Positions 15,272 to 22,863 of a DNA stretch of 22,863 nucleotides are shown here, piece by piece; position 1 is the stretch's first letter, and each line of letters begins with the position of its first letter. Source of the DNA: UBA7985 sp049612785 (GTDB lineage Bacteria > Pseudomonadota > Alphaproteobacteria > UBA7985). Location: NCBI GenBank assembly GCA_049612785.1, contig JBMZBW010000033.1, forward strand, positions 1-22,863, in the 5' to 3' direction. The position numbers and the translations under genes were made by a program. The notes under the pieces are model-generated. The model ran no database searches, was not told the DNA's origin, and was given only the letters and a program-made list of their open reading frames with translations.

Positions 15272-16063
15272 CTACCCCCGACGCTCCACCATCATCTTCT
15301 TGATTTCCGTGATCGCCTTGGCCGGGTTCAGGCCCTTGGGACACGTTTTGGTGCAGTTCATGATGGTGTGACAGCGGTAGAGGCGGAAGGGGTCTTCCAG
15401 GGCGTCCAGACGCTCCCCGGTTGCCTCATCACGGCTATCGGCCAGCCAGCGGTAAGCCTGCAACAGGATAGCCGGGCCAAGGTAGCGGTCGCCGTTCCAC
15501 CAATAGGACGGGCACGCCGTGGAGCAGGAGAAACACAGGATGCACTCCCACAGACCATCGAGCTTTGCGCGGTCCTCAACCGACTGGAACCGCTCACGCG
15601 AGGGCGCAGGGCTGTCGGTCTTGAGCCACGGCTCAATCGACGCCAGTTGGCTGTAAAGTTGATCCAGGTCCGGCACCAGATCCTTGACCACCGGGCGGTG
15701 CGGCAGCGGATAGATGCCCACGTCGCCCTTGATGTCGTTCAGGTTCTTGGTACAGGCCAGCGTGTTGGTCCCATCGATGTTCATCGAGCAAGAGCCGCAA
15801 ACCCCTTCGCGGCAGGACCGGCGGAAGGTCAGCGAGCTGTCCACGTTGTTCTTGATCCAGATCAGCGCATCCAGAACCATCTGTCCTGCCCGCTCAACCG
15901 GCACCTCGTAGGTATCAAGGCGCGGGTTCTCCCCGGTTTCGGGGTTCCAGCGATAGACCTTGAACGAGCGCGTCTTGCCGCTCTCACCCATCTTGTCAGC
16001 GGGTGCTTTCCAGTGCAGGCCTTTTTTGACCTGTGAGTTCTTCGGCAAGGTGAACTGAGCCAT
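15272..16063 (-). CDS. sdhB: Succinate dehydrogenase iron-sulfur subunit
   Basis: 263 residues. SdhB carries electrons from the flavoprotein to ubiquinone through three iron-sulfur clusters on the inner face of the membrane. The 2Fe-2S ligands are in R-S-C-R-E-G-V-C-G-S-C-S-M-N plus L-A-C-T. The 4Fe-4S and 3Fe-4S ligands are in C-I-L-C-F-S-C-S-T-A-C-P-S-Y-W-W and C-H-T-I-M-N-C-T-K-T-C-P-K-G-L-N-P. The length is normal. It lies 41 nt after sdhA, and its ribosome site is weak (GAGAGAGAAAAG), suggesting expression through the sdh transcript. It is the last of the four sdh genes. Confidence 0.97.
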   Translation of the reverse strand: MAQFTLPKNSQVKKGLHWKAPADKMGESGKTRSFKVYRWNPETGENPRLDTYEVPVERAGQMVLDALIWIKNNVDSSLTFRRSCREGVCGSCSMNIDGTNTLACTKNLNDIKGDVGIYPLPHRPVVKDLVPDLDQLYSQLASIEPWLKTDSPAPSRERFQSVEDRAKLDGLWECILCFSCSTACPSYWWNGDRYLGPAILLQAYRWLADSRDEATGERLDALEDPFRLYRCHTIMNCTKTCPKGLNPAKAITEIKKMMVERRG

Positions 16064-16104
16064 GGGTCGTTCTTTTCTCTCTCGTCGTGCTGTTCGCGGT
16101 TCGC

Positions 16105-17901
16105 TTAGTAAACGCGCTTTGCTGGTTCAACGACGGCCACGTCGTTGGTCAGGGTGCGCATGATGACTTCGCGGTAGGTGATATCCACCTTGCCGCTTTC
16201 GTTCACCCAAGCGAGGCTGTGCTTCATCCAGTTTTCGTCGTCCCGCTCCGGGTAATCTTCCCGAGCGTGTGCGCCGCGGGATTCTTCGCGGTTGGCAGCA
16301 GAGTTGATGGTCGCCGAGGACTGGTAAATCAGGTTGTCGAATTCGAGCGTCTCGATCAGGTCGGAGTTCCAGACCAGCGACTTGTCCGCCACGCGCAGAT
16401 CATCGCGCTTGGCCCACGCCTGATCCATCAGCTCCACACCTTCTTTGAGGACTTCACCAGTCCGGAAGACGGCGCAGTTGTTCTGCATCACGCGCTGCAT
16501 CTCCAAACGCAGGTCCGCTGTCCCGGTCTCACCATTGGCGTGGCGCGCCTTGTCCAAGCGAGCGAGGCTGTTATCCCCCGCATCCGATGGCAGATCGCGC
16601 TGCTTTGCGCCCGGCTCAACCATTTCCTTACACCGCAGACCGGCGGCGCGGCCAAAGACCACAAGATCCAGCAGCGAGTTTGAGCCCAAACGGTTCGCGC
16701 CGTGGACCGATACACAAGCCGCCTCACCCACAGCCATCAGGCCATCCACGGTAGCGTCTGGATCCGCCGCTGTCGGGCGCAGGACTTCGCCGTGGTAGTT
16801 CGTCGGGATGCCGCCCATGTTGTAGTGACAGGTCGGCAGAACCGGGATCGGCTCCTTGGTCACGTCAACGCCGGAGAAAATGCGCGCGGTCTCAGAGATG
16901 CCGGGCAAACGCTCTTCGAGCTGGCTGGCTGGCAAGTGCGAGAGGTCGAGCATGATATGGTCGCCCTCTTCCCCTGCGCCGCGACCTTCGCGGATTTCCA
17001 TGGTCATGGCGCGAGACACAACATCGCGCGACGCGAGGTCTTTAGCGGAGGGAGCATAGCGCTCCATGAAGCGCTCGCCTTCAGAGTTGCGGAGGATACC
17101 GCCTTCACCCCGTGCACCTTCGGTGATCAGCGCTCCAACGCCGTAAACGCCCGTCGGGTGGAATTGAACAAATTCCATATCCTGCGTCGGAATTCCTGCC
17201 CGCAATGCCATGCCGCCGCCGTCACCGGTGCAGGTGTGGGCCGCAGTGCAACTAAAATAAGCTCGGCCATAACCGCCCGTCGCCAAGATGGTGCGCTGTG
17301 CCCGGAACCGGTGCAGGCTACCGTCATCCATCTTCAACGCAACGACGCCGCGGCAGTTTCCGTCTGAGTCCATGATCAGGTCGATGACGAAGTATTCGAT
17401 GAAAAACTCTGCCGAAGCCCGGAGTGACTGCTGGTAGAGCGTGTGCAGCATGGCATGACCGGTCCGGTCTGCGGCTGAACAGGTCCGCTCTGCCTGACCA
17501 CCTTTGCCGTAATTCGTGGTCATGCCACCGAAAGGACGTTGGTAGATTTTCCCATCTTCGCGGCGCGAGAAAGGCATCCCATAGTGCTCGAGCTCGATGA
17601 TCGCCGGAACCGCCTCGCGGGTCATGTATTCAATCGCGTCCTGATCACCCAACCAATCCGACCCTTTCACGGTGTCGTACATATGCCAGCGCCAGTCATC
17701 CTCGCCCATGTTTCCCAGCGAAGCGGCGATGCCGCCCTGCGCCGCAACTGTGTGCGAACGCGTAGGAAAGACTTTGGTGAGGTTTGCGGTCTTCAGGCCG
17801 GCTTCGGCAAGCCCGAGCGTCGCTCGCAGACCTGAACCACCTGCGCCAACAACAACAACGTCAAAGGTGTGATCGGTAAACTGATATTCAGTGGTGGCCA
17901 T
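16105..17901 (-). CDS. sdhA: Succinate dehydrogenase flavoprotein subunit
   Basis: 598 residues from the ATG at 17901 (the TTG one codon earlier is not needed). SdhA oxidises succinate to fumarate with covalently bound FAD. G-A-G-G-S-G (19-24) binds FAD. His50 in R-S-H-T-V-A-A-Q-G-G is the covalent FAD attachment site. H-P-T-G-V-Y and G-E-G-G-I-L-R-N-S-E-G-E-R-F-M-E-R-Y hold substrate and proton-shuttle residues, and H-G-A-N-R-L-G-S-N-S-L-L-D-L-V-V-F-G is near the end of the FAD domain. The C-terminus R-E-V-I-M-R-T-L is typical. AAGGAA lies upstream. It follows sdhD by 30 nt. Confidence 0.97.
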   Translation of the reverse strand: MATTEYQFTDHTFDVVVVGAGGSGLRATLGLAEAGLKTANLTKVFPTRSHTVAAQGGIAASLGNMGEDDWRWHMYDTVKGSDWLGDQDAIEYMTREAVPAIIELEHYGMPFSRREDGKIYQRPFGGMTTNYGKGGQAERTCSAADRTGHAMLHTLYQQSLRASAEFFIEYFVIDLIMDSDGNCRGVVALKMDDGSLHRFRAQRTILATGGYGRAYFSCTAAHTCTGDGGGMALRAGIPTQDMEFVQFHPTGVYGVGALITEGARGEGGILRNSEGERFMERYAPSAKDLASRDVVSRAMTMEIREGRGAGEEGDHIMLDLSHLPASQLEERLPGISETARIFSGVDVTKEPIPVLPTCHYNMGGIPTNYHGEVLRPTAADPDATVDGLMAVGEAACVSVHGANRLGSNSLLDLVVFGRAAGLRCKEMVEPGAKQRDLPSDAGDNSLARLDKARHANGETGTADLRLEMQRVMQNNCAVFRTGEVLKEGVELMDQAWAKRDDLRVADKSLVWNSDLIETLEFDNLIYQSSATINSAANREESRGAHAREDYPERDDENWMKHSLAWVNESGKVDITYREVIMRTLTNDVAVVEPAKRVY

Positions 17902-17931
17902 CAAAATGGTTCCTTAAGAGTTCCGAGGGGC

Positions 17932-18318
17932 TCAAGCCAACATGAGACGGAGCACGGACAGCGCGGCAATAAGGCCGAGAACGATCAATGCACCGCGCAC
18001 GACGAGAATCGTCGCAAGGCGAGCTGCGTGGTTACCAATATAATCCTCGATCACGACCTGTAAGCCGAGATGGGCGTGGTAAAATGACGCGCAAACAAAC
18101 AGGATTGCGACCCCGCCCCAGAAAGGCGAGCCGATTTTGGCTGCAGCGGTGGCGTAATCTTCACCAATCAACGTGATGACAAGCAGGATCATCAAGGGCG
18201 ACAGGATCATCATGGCGATGGCGCTGAGGCGCTGCATCCACCAATGGTCGGTGCCTTCCTTGGCCGATCCAAGGCCACGGGCCGTTTTCAGAGAGGGAGA
18301 AGCGGATGTTTTGGACAT
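17932..18318 (-). CDS. sdhD: Succinate dehydrogenase membrane anchor subunit
   Basis: 128 residues from the ATG at 18318, with AGGAG just upstream. Three hydrophobic segments lie at about 33-52, 66-84 and 104-125. His81 in F-Y-H-A-H-L-G-L-Q-V-V-I-E-D-Y fits the heme b ligand, and Tyr93 the quinone-site tyrosine; the twelve-residue spacing is the same as between His71 and Tyr83 of E. coli SdhD. With SdhC it anchors the SdhA-SdhB pair and forms the ubiquinone site. It lies 15 nt after sdhC. Confidence 0.93.
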   Translation of the reverse strand: MSKTSASPSLKTARGLGSAKEGTDHWWMQRLSAIAMMILSPLMILLVITLIGEDYATAAAKIGSPFWGGVAILFVCASFYHAHLGLQVVIEDYIGNHAARLATILVVRGALIVLGLIAALSVLRLMLA

Positions 18319-18333
18319 GATCAATCTCCTCGC

Positions 18334-18735
18334 CTATGTCGCCCAGAAGAACAGCGCGAGTGCGATCATCGCTGCGGAAAGAATGATCCAACCGATGAGA
18401 ACCGCATACCCGGCCTTTTCCGCGCTTTCCAATTCCAACGCGTGACCTGTATCCCAGATCAGGTGCCGAACCCCATTGCAGAAGTGGTACGCAATGGCGA
18501 TCATCCATCCCAGCAGCGCCAGACCGCCAAGGGGCATCATGAACGCTGAGAAAATAGCATAAGCACCCGGCCCGGTTGCCAGAGCAGCAAGCCACCAAGC
18601 CAGAACAAGCGTTCCAAAAGCCAAACCAACACCTGTGACCCGGTGCGAAATGGACATCAGTGGAAGCAGCGGTAGCCGGTAAACCTGCAAGTGAGGCGAC
18701 AAAGGTCGCTGGACAGTATTGTTTTGTTCGGTCAT
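18334..18735 (-). CDS. sdhC: Succinate dehydrogenase cytochrome b556 subunit
   Basis: 133 residues with the SdhC signature R-P-L-S-P-H-L-Q-V-Y (10-19), S-I-S-H-R-V-T-G (28-35, with Ser and Arg near the quinone site) and H-F-C-N-G-V-R-H-L-I-W-D (84-95), in which His84 is the expected heme b ligand. Three membrane helices are visible at about 33-53, 62-85 and 108-130. It is the first gene of the sdh operon and is divergent from pyridoxal kinase across 103 bases. Only a weak GGGAAA ribosome site is seen. Confidence 0.95.
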   Translation of the reverse strand: MTEQNNTVQRPLSPHLQVYRLPLLPLMSISHRVTGVGLAFGTLVLAWWLAALATGPGAYAIFSAFMMPLGGLALLGWMIAIAYHFCNGVRHLIWDTGHALELESAEKAGYAVLIGWIILSAAMIALALFFWAT

Positions 18736-18838
18736 TGGATTTCCCGGTTTGCCGGTAACTTTATAATAGGATCTTCGAGTAGCCTAACTCCGGCATACCT
18801 TCAATCACCTGCGACGTTTTTTGACCAGTGGTTCAGCA
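18736..18838. promoter_or_regulatory. Divergent sdhC/pdxY promoter region
   Basis: The sequence at 18762-18768 contains TATAAT on the plus strand and TATTAT on the minus strand, so one AT island could serve as the -10 element in either direction. No good -35 hexamer is found at 16-18 bp on either side. CCGG/CCGG around TTTG at 18744-18755 forms a small stem in the sdhC leader. Confidence 0.35.
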
Positions 18839-19657
18839 ATGACAATTTTGACAATCTCCAGTCAGGTTCTGTACGGGCACGTCGGTAATTCCGTCGCTGA
18901 CTTCACCCTAAAACGGCTTGGATACCCGGTAATCGCGGTGCCGACTGTGGTTTTAAGCAACCACAAGGGGTATTCTGACGCTGTTGGCGAGATTTTTGGA
19001 CCAGATTTGCTCCGAGACTTCTTTTCAGCCTTGGAGCGGAGAGGCGCGCTAGAGACCATCAGCGCCGTTCAAACCGGTTTCATGGCAACTGTGGGCCAAG
19101 CGCAAAACATTTTTGATTTTCTTGCGGAACTGCGCAGCAGCAAGCCTGACTTACCAATCATCATTGATCCGGTCATGGGAGATAAAGGAAGGCTCTATGT
19201 CGACCCCGCTTTGGTGACGGTTTTTCGCGAACGCGCACCGAGTCTCGCCTCCCTGATAACACCAAATGTATTTGAGGCGCAGACCCTGATTGACCGGGCA
19301 GAAGCGAAACTCGACGGTCTGGTAGAGGGCTTGAAGCAGGCTGGCTTTCAGAACGGCCTCATCACCTCAGCAGAAACGCTGCTCCCACCCTCGCCTGATC
19401 GTGCCATTCTCTGTTTTGAACCATCAGAACACAGGATCGTTCATCACGAGGGGCTGAGTTTCCAGCGTGAGCCCAATGGGGTCGGTGACTTCGTCGCGGC
19501 CCTTTCTGCAGGGCTCTATGGCCAAGGCACACTCTTGGACCGGACCACGCGAATCTCGAAGGCGCTCGTTGCGCTGCTGAAGGTCACACAAGCGACCGGA
19601 AGCGCTGAATTGGCCTTGGTCGAAGGGCAAAAACAATGGGTCGATGCCTTGTCCTAG
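18839..19657 (+). CDS. pdxY: Pyridoxal kinase
   Basis: 272 residues from the ATG at 18839; a TTG at 18821 is the only earlier choice. It phosphorylates pyridoxal with ATP in the vitamin B6 salvage route. The PdxY/PdxK pattern is plain: I-S-S-Q-V-L-Y-G-H-V-G-N-S (6-18), V-V-L-S-N-H-K-G-Y, I-I-D-P-V-M-G-D, T-P-N-V-F-E-A-Q-T-L, and near the end G-V-G-D-F-V-A-A-L with the catalytic Asp217. The ribosome site is weak. It is divergent from sdhC and convergent with the glycosyltransferase gene, the two stop codons sharing CTAG. Confidence 0.93.
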   Translation: MTILTISSQVLYGHVGNSVADFTLKRLGYPVIAVPTVVLSNHKGYSDAVGEIFGPDLLRDFFSALERRGALETISAVQTGFMATVGQAQNIFDFLAELRSSKPDLPIIIDPVMGDKGRLYVDPALVTVFRERAPSLASLITPNVFEAQTLIDRAEAKLDGLVEGLKQAGFQNGLITSAETLLPPSPDRAILCFEPSEHRIVHHEGLSFQREPNGVGDFVAALSAGLYGQGTLLDRTTRISKALVALLKVTQATGSAELALVEGQKQWVDALS

Positions 19658-20445
19658 GCTCCGTTGATACGCGCGACAAAAGCGTAGAAGCTCTCATCTG
19701 ACAATCGCTCTTTCATGTAGCGGTCATTCAGCGCGCTTTTTCCGGCAAACAGGGTTTGAGCCCACGTGTTTTCAAGCGCCTGATCATAGTCCGCGTAAGC
19801 TTGCTTGAGCCGGTCTGAAAAGTCATCCGCTGTGGTCACAGTGCTCTCACCCAACCGCAATCGGTAGCTCACATCCTGCGCTAGAGCTGCTGTCAGACCG
19901 CAGGCCATAAAGACCTCAACGGCATGCATGACATCCTGCGCTGGCGCGTTCCAGAAAGGACCACTCGCTGTGCCGCGAGGCAAACCCGCAGCATGCACGG
20001 GATGGAAAGACGCACCCCAACTTGCAAAATCAGAAAGCATCAGACGATCTTGCGCCTCGCCCGGCACACGCAGCAGAACATCACCATTGTTGTTCTCGAT
20101 GACGGTGGGCGCAAAGGCGCACCCCTCGTGCCGTGCAATCGGAACCAACCGGCTCAGATACCCCGGCGACCAGCTATCGTCTGCGTCAAGATAAGCGATA
20201 ATCTGCCCTTTTGAGGCAGCAAATGCCCGGTTCCGTGTTGGTCCCGGACCGCTGCGATTGCTGCCATCTGAAAGGATCCGCACGCCGGGTAAGGTCTGGG
20301 CAAATGCCGAGTAATCCCCGCCATCGTCGATGCTCAGAATGACCTCAACCGAAAGGCCATTCGGCACCTGAATCGAGGCCAGCGCACGCGCCAGGGTATC
20401 CTGCGCCCGAAAAACCGGGATAATTACGCTGACGTCAATCGTCAT
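19654..20445 (-). CDS. Family 2 glycosyltransferase
   Basis: 263 residues from the ATG at 20445, chosen because the conserved start I-D-V-S-V-I-I-P-V-F-R-A-Q-D-T-L then lies at the N-terminus and the gene begins 7 nt after the transporter stop; an in-frame ATG at 20484 lies inside the transporter gene. The GT-A fold is shown by S-I-D-D-G-G-D (38-44), G-P-T-R-N-R-A (68-74) and the metal-binding D-A-D-D (87-90) in A-Y-L-D-A-D-D-S-W. The C-terminal half is soluble with no membrane segment. It would transfer a sugar from a nucleotide sugar; donor and acceptor are unknown. Pairing with a sugar-type symporter may mean a shared role in a glycan or osmolyte pathway, which is inference. Confidence 0.88.
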   Translation of the reverse strand: MTIDVSVIIPVFRAQDTLARALASIQVPNGLSVEVILSIDDGGDYSAFAQTLPGVRILSDGSNRSGPGPTRNRAFAASKGQIIAYLDADDSWSPGYLSRLVPIARHEGCAFAPTVIENNNGDVLLRVPGEAQDRLMLSDFASWGASFHPVHAAGLPRGTASGPFWNAPAQDVMHAVEVFMACGLTAALAQDVSYRLRLGESTVTTADDFSDRLKQAYADYDQALENTWAQTLFAGKSALNDRYMKERLSDESFYAFVARINGA

Positions 20446-20452
20446 GGCACGC

Positions 20453-21847
20453 TCAACGCTGAGAGCGTTTGGCCATGCCGTCAAACAGAATGTAAATCGG
20501 CACGGAAATGAACATTAGACCCGCAGGTATCAGGGTCAATGACCAGCGCAGCGCGTTGACCGCCTCTGGCAACTGCGTTGCTTCACCGCCGTTGGTGGTT
20601 GCAATCCAGCCGTAGAGCGCGAGCAGTTGACCAAAAACCAGAGGCGCAATCGCGTTTCCAACTTTCTGACCCAGCAGCCACAGGCCACTGAAGGAGCCCG
20701 CAACGTTGAAACTCTCCCGCTCGACGGACCAGTCCACCAGATCCGGCATCATCGACCACGGGAGTTGCTGGTAACAGCCGTTGGCCGCACCAATCAAAAA
20801 TACAAACAGCGTGATGAGCCCCAGGTTGGTCACCCCTGCCGCAATCCCTTCGGCTGTGGGCAGCACGAGATAAAATCCAACCAACACAACCCCGTAGTAG
20901 AGGATACCGGCGATCAAGGTGGCCTGTTTTCCTATGGCTTTGGACAGCGTCACCCAGACAACTTGCGACGCCATCGACCCAAGGATGAACAGGGCGAAAG
21001 CCGTCGAAAAAGATCCCAGCACCCAGACCGTCGCCAGAATGCCCGTGGCCCCTGAAGAAATAATCAATTCAGCCGCCGCAAACGGAATCCCAATCGTAAT
21101 GAAAGCAATGCCAAAGGTTTGGACTCCGTAAACCAGCGTCAACACCACAAAGCGCCGGTTGCGCAACGCAGCTTGGATCTGCCGTCCGAAAGCAGCGGTT
21201 TCGGTGACTTCCATATTGCGGTGACCGTAGGTCGAAAACGCCGCGATCCAGATGGTTGCAATGACAATGGGTGCATAGACCATCATGGCCGTAGCATGCG
21301 ACAGCCCCAGTCCGCCTTTGTCGATCAGAATGGGGAAGGCTCCGCCCGTGAGCAAAATCCCAACGCCAGCAGCGGCCATGCGCCAGCCCGTCATGGTCGC
21401 GCGCTCCTGTGCGTGGTCGGTCAACTCAACCGACAGCGAGCCATAGGGAATCACCACCATCGTAAAAGCGATAGAGCCAAGGGCGAAAAAGACAAACACC
21501 CAGATCGCTGAAGCAACCTGCGACAGGCCCTCAGGCACCGAAAATGTCACAATCATCAGCACCGCCATCAGGACAGCGCCGGATATGATGTAGGGGTGCC
21601 GCCGGCCAAAGCGTCCGCCAGTCCGGTCAGAAATCCAGCCCATGAGAGGATCAGTGATGACGTCGATCACCAGCACCGCCGAGGTGACCCATCCGGCAAG
21701 CGCTGCATCTACACCTGAAAACTGGACCAGGAACGCAAAGACCAGCAAGCCTTTGAAAATGACAAAGACGTTGATCCCCATGTCAGCCAACCCGTAGGCG
21801 GCTTTGGTCAGCAAAGGCAGGCGCGGCTGTGTGGTTGCGTCAGACAT
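20453..21847 (-). CDS. GPH-type sugar/cation symporter (MFS)
   Basis: 464 residues with about twelve hydrophobic segments. The loop after helix 2, D-P-L-M-G-W-I-S-D-R-T-G-G-R-F-G-R-R-H-P-Y, is characteristic of the glycoside-pentoside-hexuronide:cation symporter family (MelB, XynB relatives). I-P-Y-G-S-L-S-V-E-L-T and N-G-C-Y-Q-Q-L-P-W-S-M-M-P-D-L-V-D support this; the latter matches the conserved second-half loop of the family. The ATG has GGGAGGAG upstream. Substrate and coupling ion are not readable. The glycosyltransferase gene follows after 7 nt in the same direction. Confidence 0.92.
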   Translation of the reverse strand: MSDATTQPRLPLLTKAAYGLADMGINVFVIFKGLLVFAFLVQFSGVDAALAGWVTSAVLVIDVITDPLMGWISDRTGGRFGRRHPYIISGAVLMAVLMIVTFSVPEGLSQVASAIWVFVFFALGSIAFTMVVIPYGSLSVELTDHAQERATMTGWRMAAAGVGILLTGGAFPILIDKGGLGLSHATAMMVYAPIVIATIWIAAFSTYGHRNMEVTETAAFGRQIQAALRNRRFVVLTLVYGVQTFGIAFITIGIPFAAAELIISSGATGILATVWVLGSFSTAFALFILGSMASQVVWVTLSKAIGKQATLIAGILYYGVVLVGFYLVLPTAEGIAAGVTNLGLITLFVFLIGAANGCYQQLPWSMMPDLVDWSVERESFNVAGSFSGLWLLGQKVGNAIAPLVFGQLLALYGWIATTNGGEATQLPEAVNALRWSLTLIPAGLMFISVPIYILFDGMAKRSQR

Positions 21848-21952
21848 CGTGTCGGTCTCCTCCCAAAAGACGATGGATAAAGACCTATAATCTATTGGCA
21901 GTCATAGCCAGAATTTCCGGTTGGCACGGCATCAAAAACGGCCCGCTAAGGT

Positions 21953-22060
21953 TCAATCACCCAGCAACGCCTCGATATGGTGGACAATATTAGGGTCTTC
22001 GATGGCCCAGCGCGCGATGGGGCGGCCGTTCTCCAGAAGCGTGGCGTGGGTGGTTGGTTT
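21953..22060 (-). pseudogene. C-terminal remnant of an unknown gene
   Basis: On the minus strand 35 codons are open before a TGA at 21953-21955 and encode a protein-like tail containing H-A-T-L-L-E-N-G-R-P-I-A-R-W-A-I-E-D-P, ending H-I-E-A-L-L-G-D. There is no start codon, and a TAA at 22061-22063 closes the frame upstream exactly where a GC-rich repeat begins. It looks like the last part of a gene whose 5' portion was lost. The family is not recognised. Confidence 0.45.
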
Positions 22061-22167
22061 TTAGCGCTGGCTGGGGGGCGCCCGCCCTTCGATACGCGCT
22101 TCGCGCTACTCAGGGTGGGCTACGGGGCGTGTGCTACTCAGGGCGGGCTACACGTGGGGTGGGCTAC
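22061..22167. repeat. GC-rich intergenic repeat element
   Basis: GCTACTCAGGGTGGGCTAC (22105-22123) recurs with one change at 22133-22151, a 28-base period, and its last part recurs at 22157-22167. TAGCGC at 22062-22067 is inverted as GCGCTA at 22103-22108. The core CCCTTCGATACGCG/CGCGCTACTCAGGG is an imperfect hairpin resembling mobile intergenic palindromes common in alphaproteobacteria. It fills most of the gap between ettA and the gene remnant. Confidence 0.55.
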
Positions 22168-22189
22168 CGGGCAAATAGTCTAATCTTCC

Positions 22190-22863
22190 TTACCGCGTCA
22201 GGCGCTTGTATTTGATGCGGGTGGGTTGGTCGGCGTCGGCACCGAGGCGGCGTTTGCGGTCGGCTTCGTAGTCGGTGTAGTTGCCCTCAAACCATTCCAC
22301 GTGGCTTTCGCCCTCATAAGCCAGAATGTGCGTGGCCAAGCGATCAAGGAACCAGCGGTCGTGGCTGATGATCATGGCGCAGCCGGCGAACTTCTGCAGC
22401 GCTTCTTCGAGCGAGCGCAGGGTGTCGACGTCCAGATCGTTGGTCGGCTCATCGAGCAGGATGAAGTTCGCGCCGGTCTTGAGCATCTTGGCCAGGTGCA
22501 CGCGGTTGCGCTCCCCGCCTGAGAGCTTGCCCACGGCCTTTTGCTGATCCCCGCCCTTGAAGTTGAAGGCACCGACGTAGGCGCGCGAGGGCATCTGGGT
22601 CTTGCCGACATCGATCATGTCCAGACCGTCGGACACTTCCTGCCAGACCGAGTTCTTGTCGTTGAGGTGATCGCGGCTCTGGTCCACGTAGCCCAGCGAC
22701 ACGGTCTCTCCCAACCGGATGGAGCCGCCGTCGGGCGTTTCCTGCCCCGTGATCATCTTGAACAGCGTGGACTTGCCCGCACCGTTGGGGCCGACGATGC
22801 CGACGATGGCACCGGGCGGCACGCGGAAGGACAGATCGTCGATCAGCATATCGTCGCCAAAGG
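22190..22863 (-). CDS. ettA: ABC-F protein EttA, C-terminal part (5' end beyond window)
   Basis: The visible 224 residues begin F-G-D-D-M-L-I-D-D-L-S-F and form the second ATPase domain of an ABC-F protein; the frame is open to the right edge, so the internal Met at 22849 is not the start. Present are Walker A G-P-N-G-A-G-K-S, signature L-S-G-G-E-R-N-R-V-H-L-A, Walker B I-L-L-D-E-P-T-N-D-L-D, and the switch I-S-H-D-R-W-F-L-D. The tail, E-W-F-E-G-N-Y-T-D-Y-E then R-R-L-G-A, matches EttA (energy-dependent translational throttle A), which binds the ribosomal E site and gates elongation according to ATP level. Full-length members are about 555 residues. Confidence 0.92.
   Translation of the reverse strand, partial: FGDDMLIDDLSFRVPPGAIVGIVGPNGAGKSTLFKMITGQETPDGGSIRLGETVSLGYVDQSRDHLNDKNSVWQEVSDGLDMIDVGKTQMPSRAYVGAFNFKGGDQQKAVGKLSGGERNRVHLAKMLKTGANFILLDEPTNDLDVDTLRSLEEALQKFAGCAMIISHDRWFLDRLATHILAYEGESHVEWFEGNYTDYEADRKRRLGADADQPTRIKYKRLTR

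Noticed and set aside
15233..16036. 267-codon plus-strand open frame
   Set aside because: It is antisense to sdhB; the iron-sulfur cysteine motifs are on the minus strand.
21977..22183. 68-codon plus-strand open frame
   Set aside because: It runs through the repeat element and antisense to the gene remnant, with low-complexity content and no ribosome site.

Overview
The window looks like chromosomal DNA of an alphaproteobacterium, most likely a marine Rhodobacterales-type organism. This rests on the sdhC-sdhD-sdhA-sdhB order, the cysG-DUF2849-cysI-DUF934-ferredoxin reductase cluster, an HU protein and P450 of types I associate with that group, and moderately GC-rich coding DNA broken by AT-rich intergenic stretches. 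No rRNA, tRNA, CRISPR array or intact insertion sequence was seen. The taxonomic call is inference, because no search could be run.

Layout. 1-631 (-): a PspA/IM30-type membrane stress protein that runs off the left edge, with a promoter and a perfect palindrome in front of it. 632-991: non-coding DNA with a cluster of nested hairpins. 992-1339 (-): a small cupin. 1340-1691: AT-rich non-coding DNA. 1692-2947 (+): a possible 26-codon ORF 14 nt upstream of a cytochrome P450. 3206-7174 (+): a very large acidic surface or secreted-type protein. It begins with the second half of a DUF4347 domain and continues with Calx-beta-like modules in an alternating A-B-A-B-A pattern. 7353-9158 (+): RecQ helicase. 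9398-9694 (+): HU, followed by two hairpins.

9885-14464 (+) is an assimilatory sulfite reduction operon: siroheme synthase with a shortened methyltransferase half, DUF2849, sulfite reductase hemoprotein CysI, a DUF934-rhodanese fusion, and ferredoxin-NADP reductase. CysG would supply the siroheme, Fpr the electrons, and CysI the six-electron reduction of sulfite to sulfide. No cysH (PAPS/APS reductase) lies in the cluster, and a rhodanese domain sits where sulfur supply would be expected.

14471-18735 (-) carries sdhC-sdhD-sdhA-sdhB (complex II of the TCA cycle and respiratory chain), with a short-chain dehydrogenase trailing sdhB. 18839-19657 (+): pyridoxal kinase, divergent from sdhC. 19654-21847 (-): a GPH-type sugar/cation symporter followed by a family 2 glycosyltransferase. 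21953-22167: a gene remnant cut off by a GC-rich repeat element. 22190-22863 (-): the C-terminal part of the ABC-F translation factor EttA, running off the right edge.

The items most worth following up are the P450 with its possible precursor peptide, the DUF934-rhodanese fusion in an operon lacking cysH together with the truncated CysG, and the modular protein whose DUF4347 domain starts half way through.
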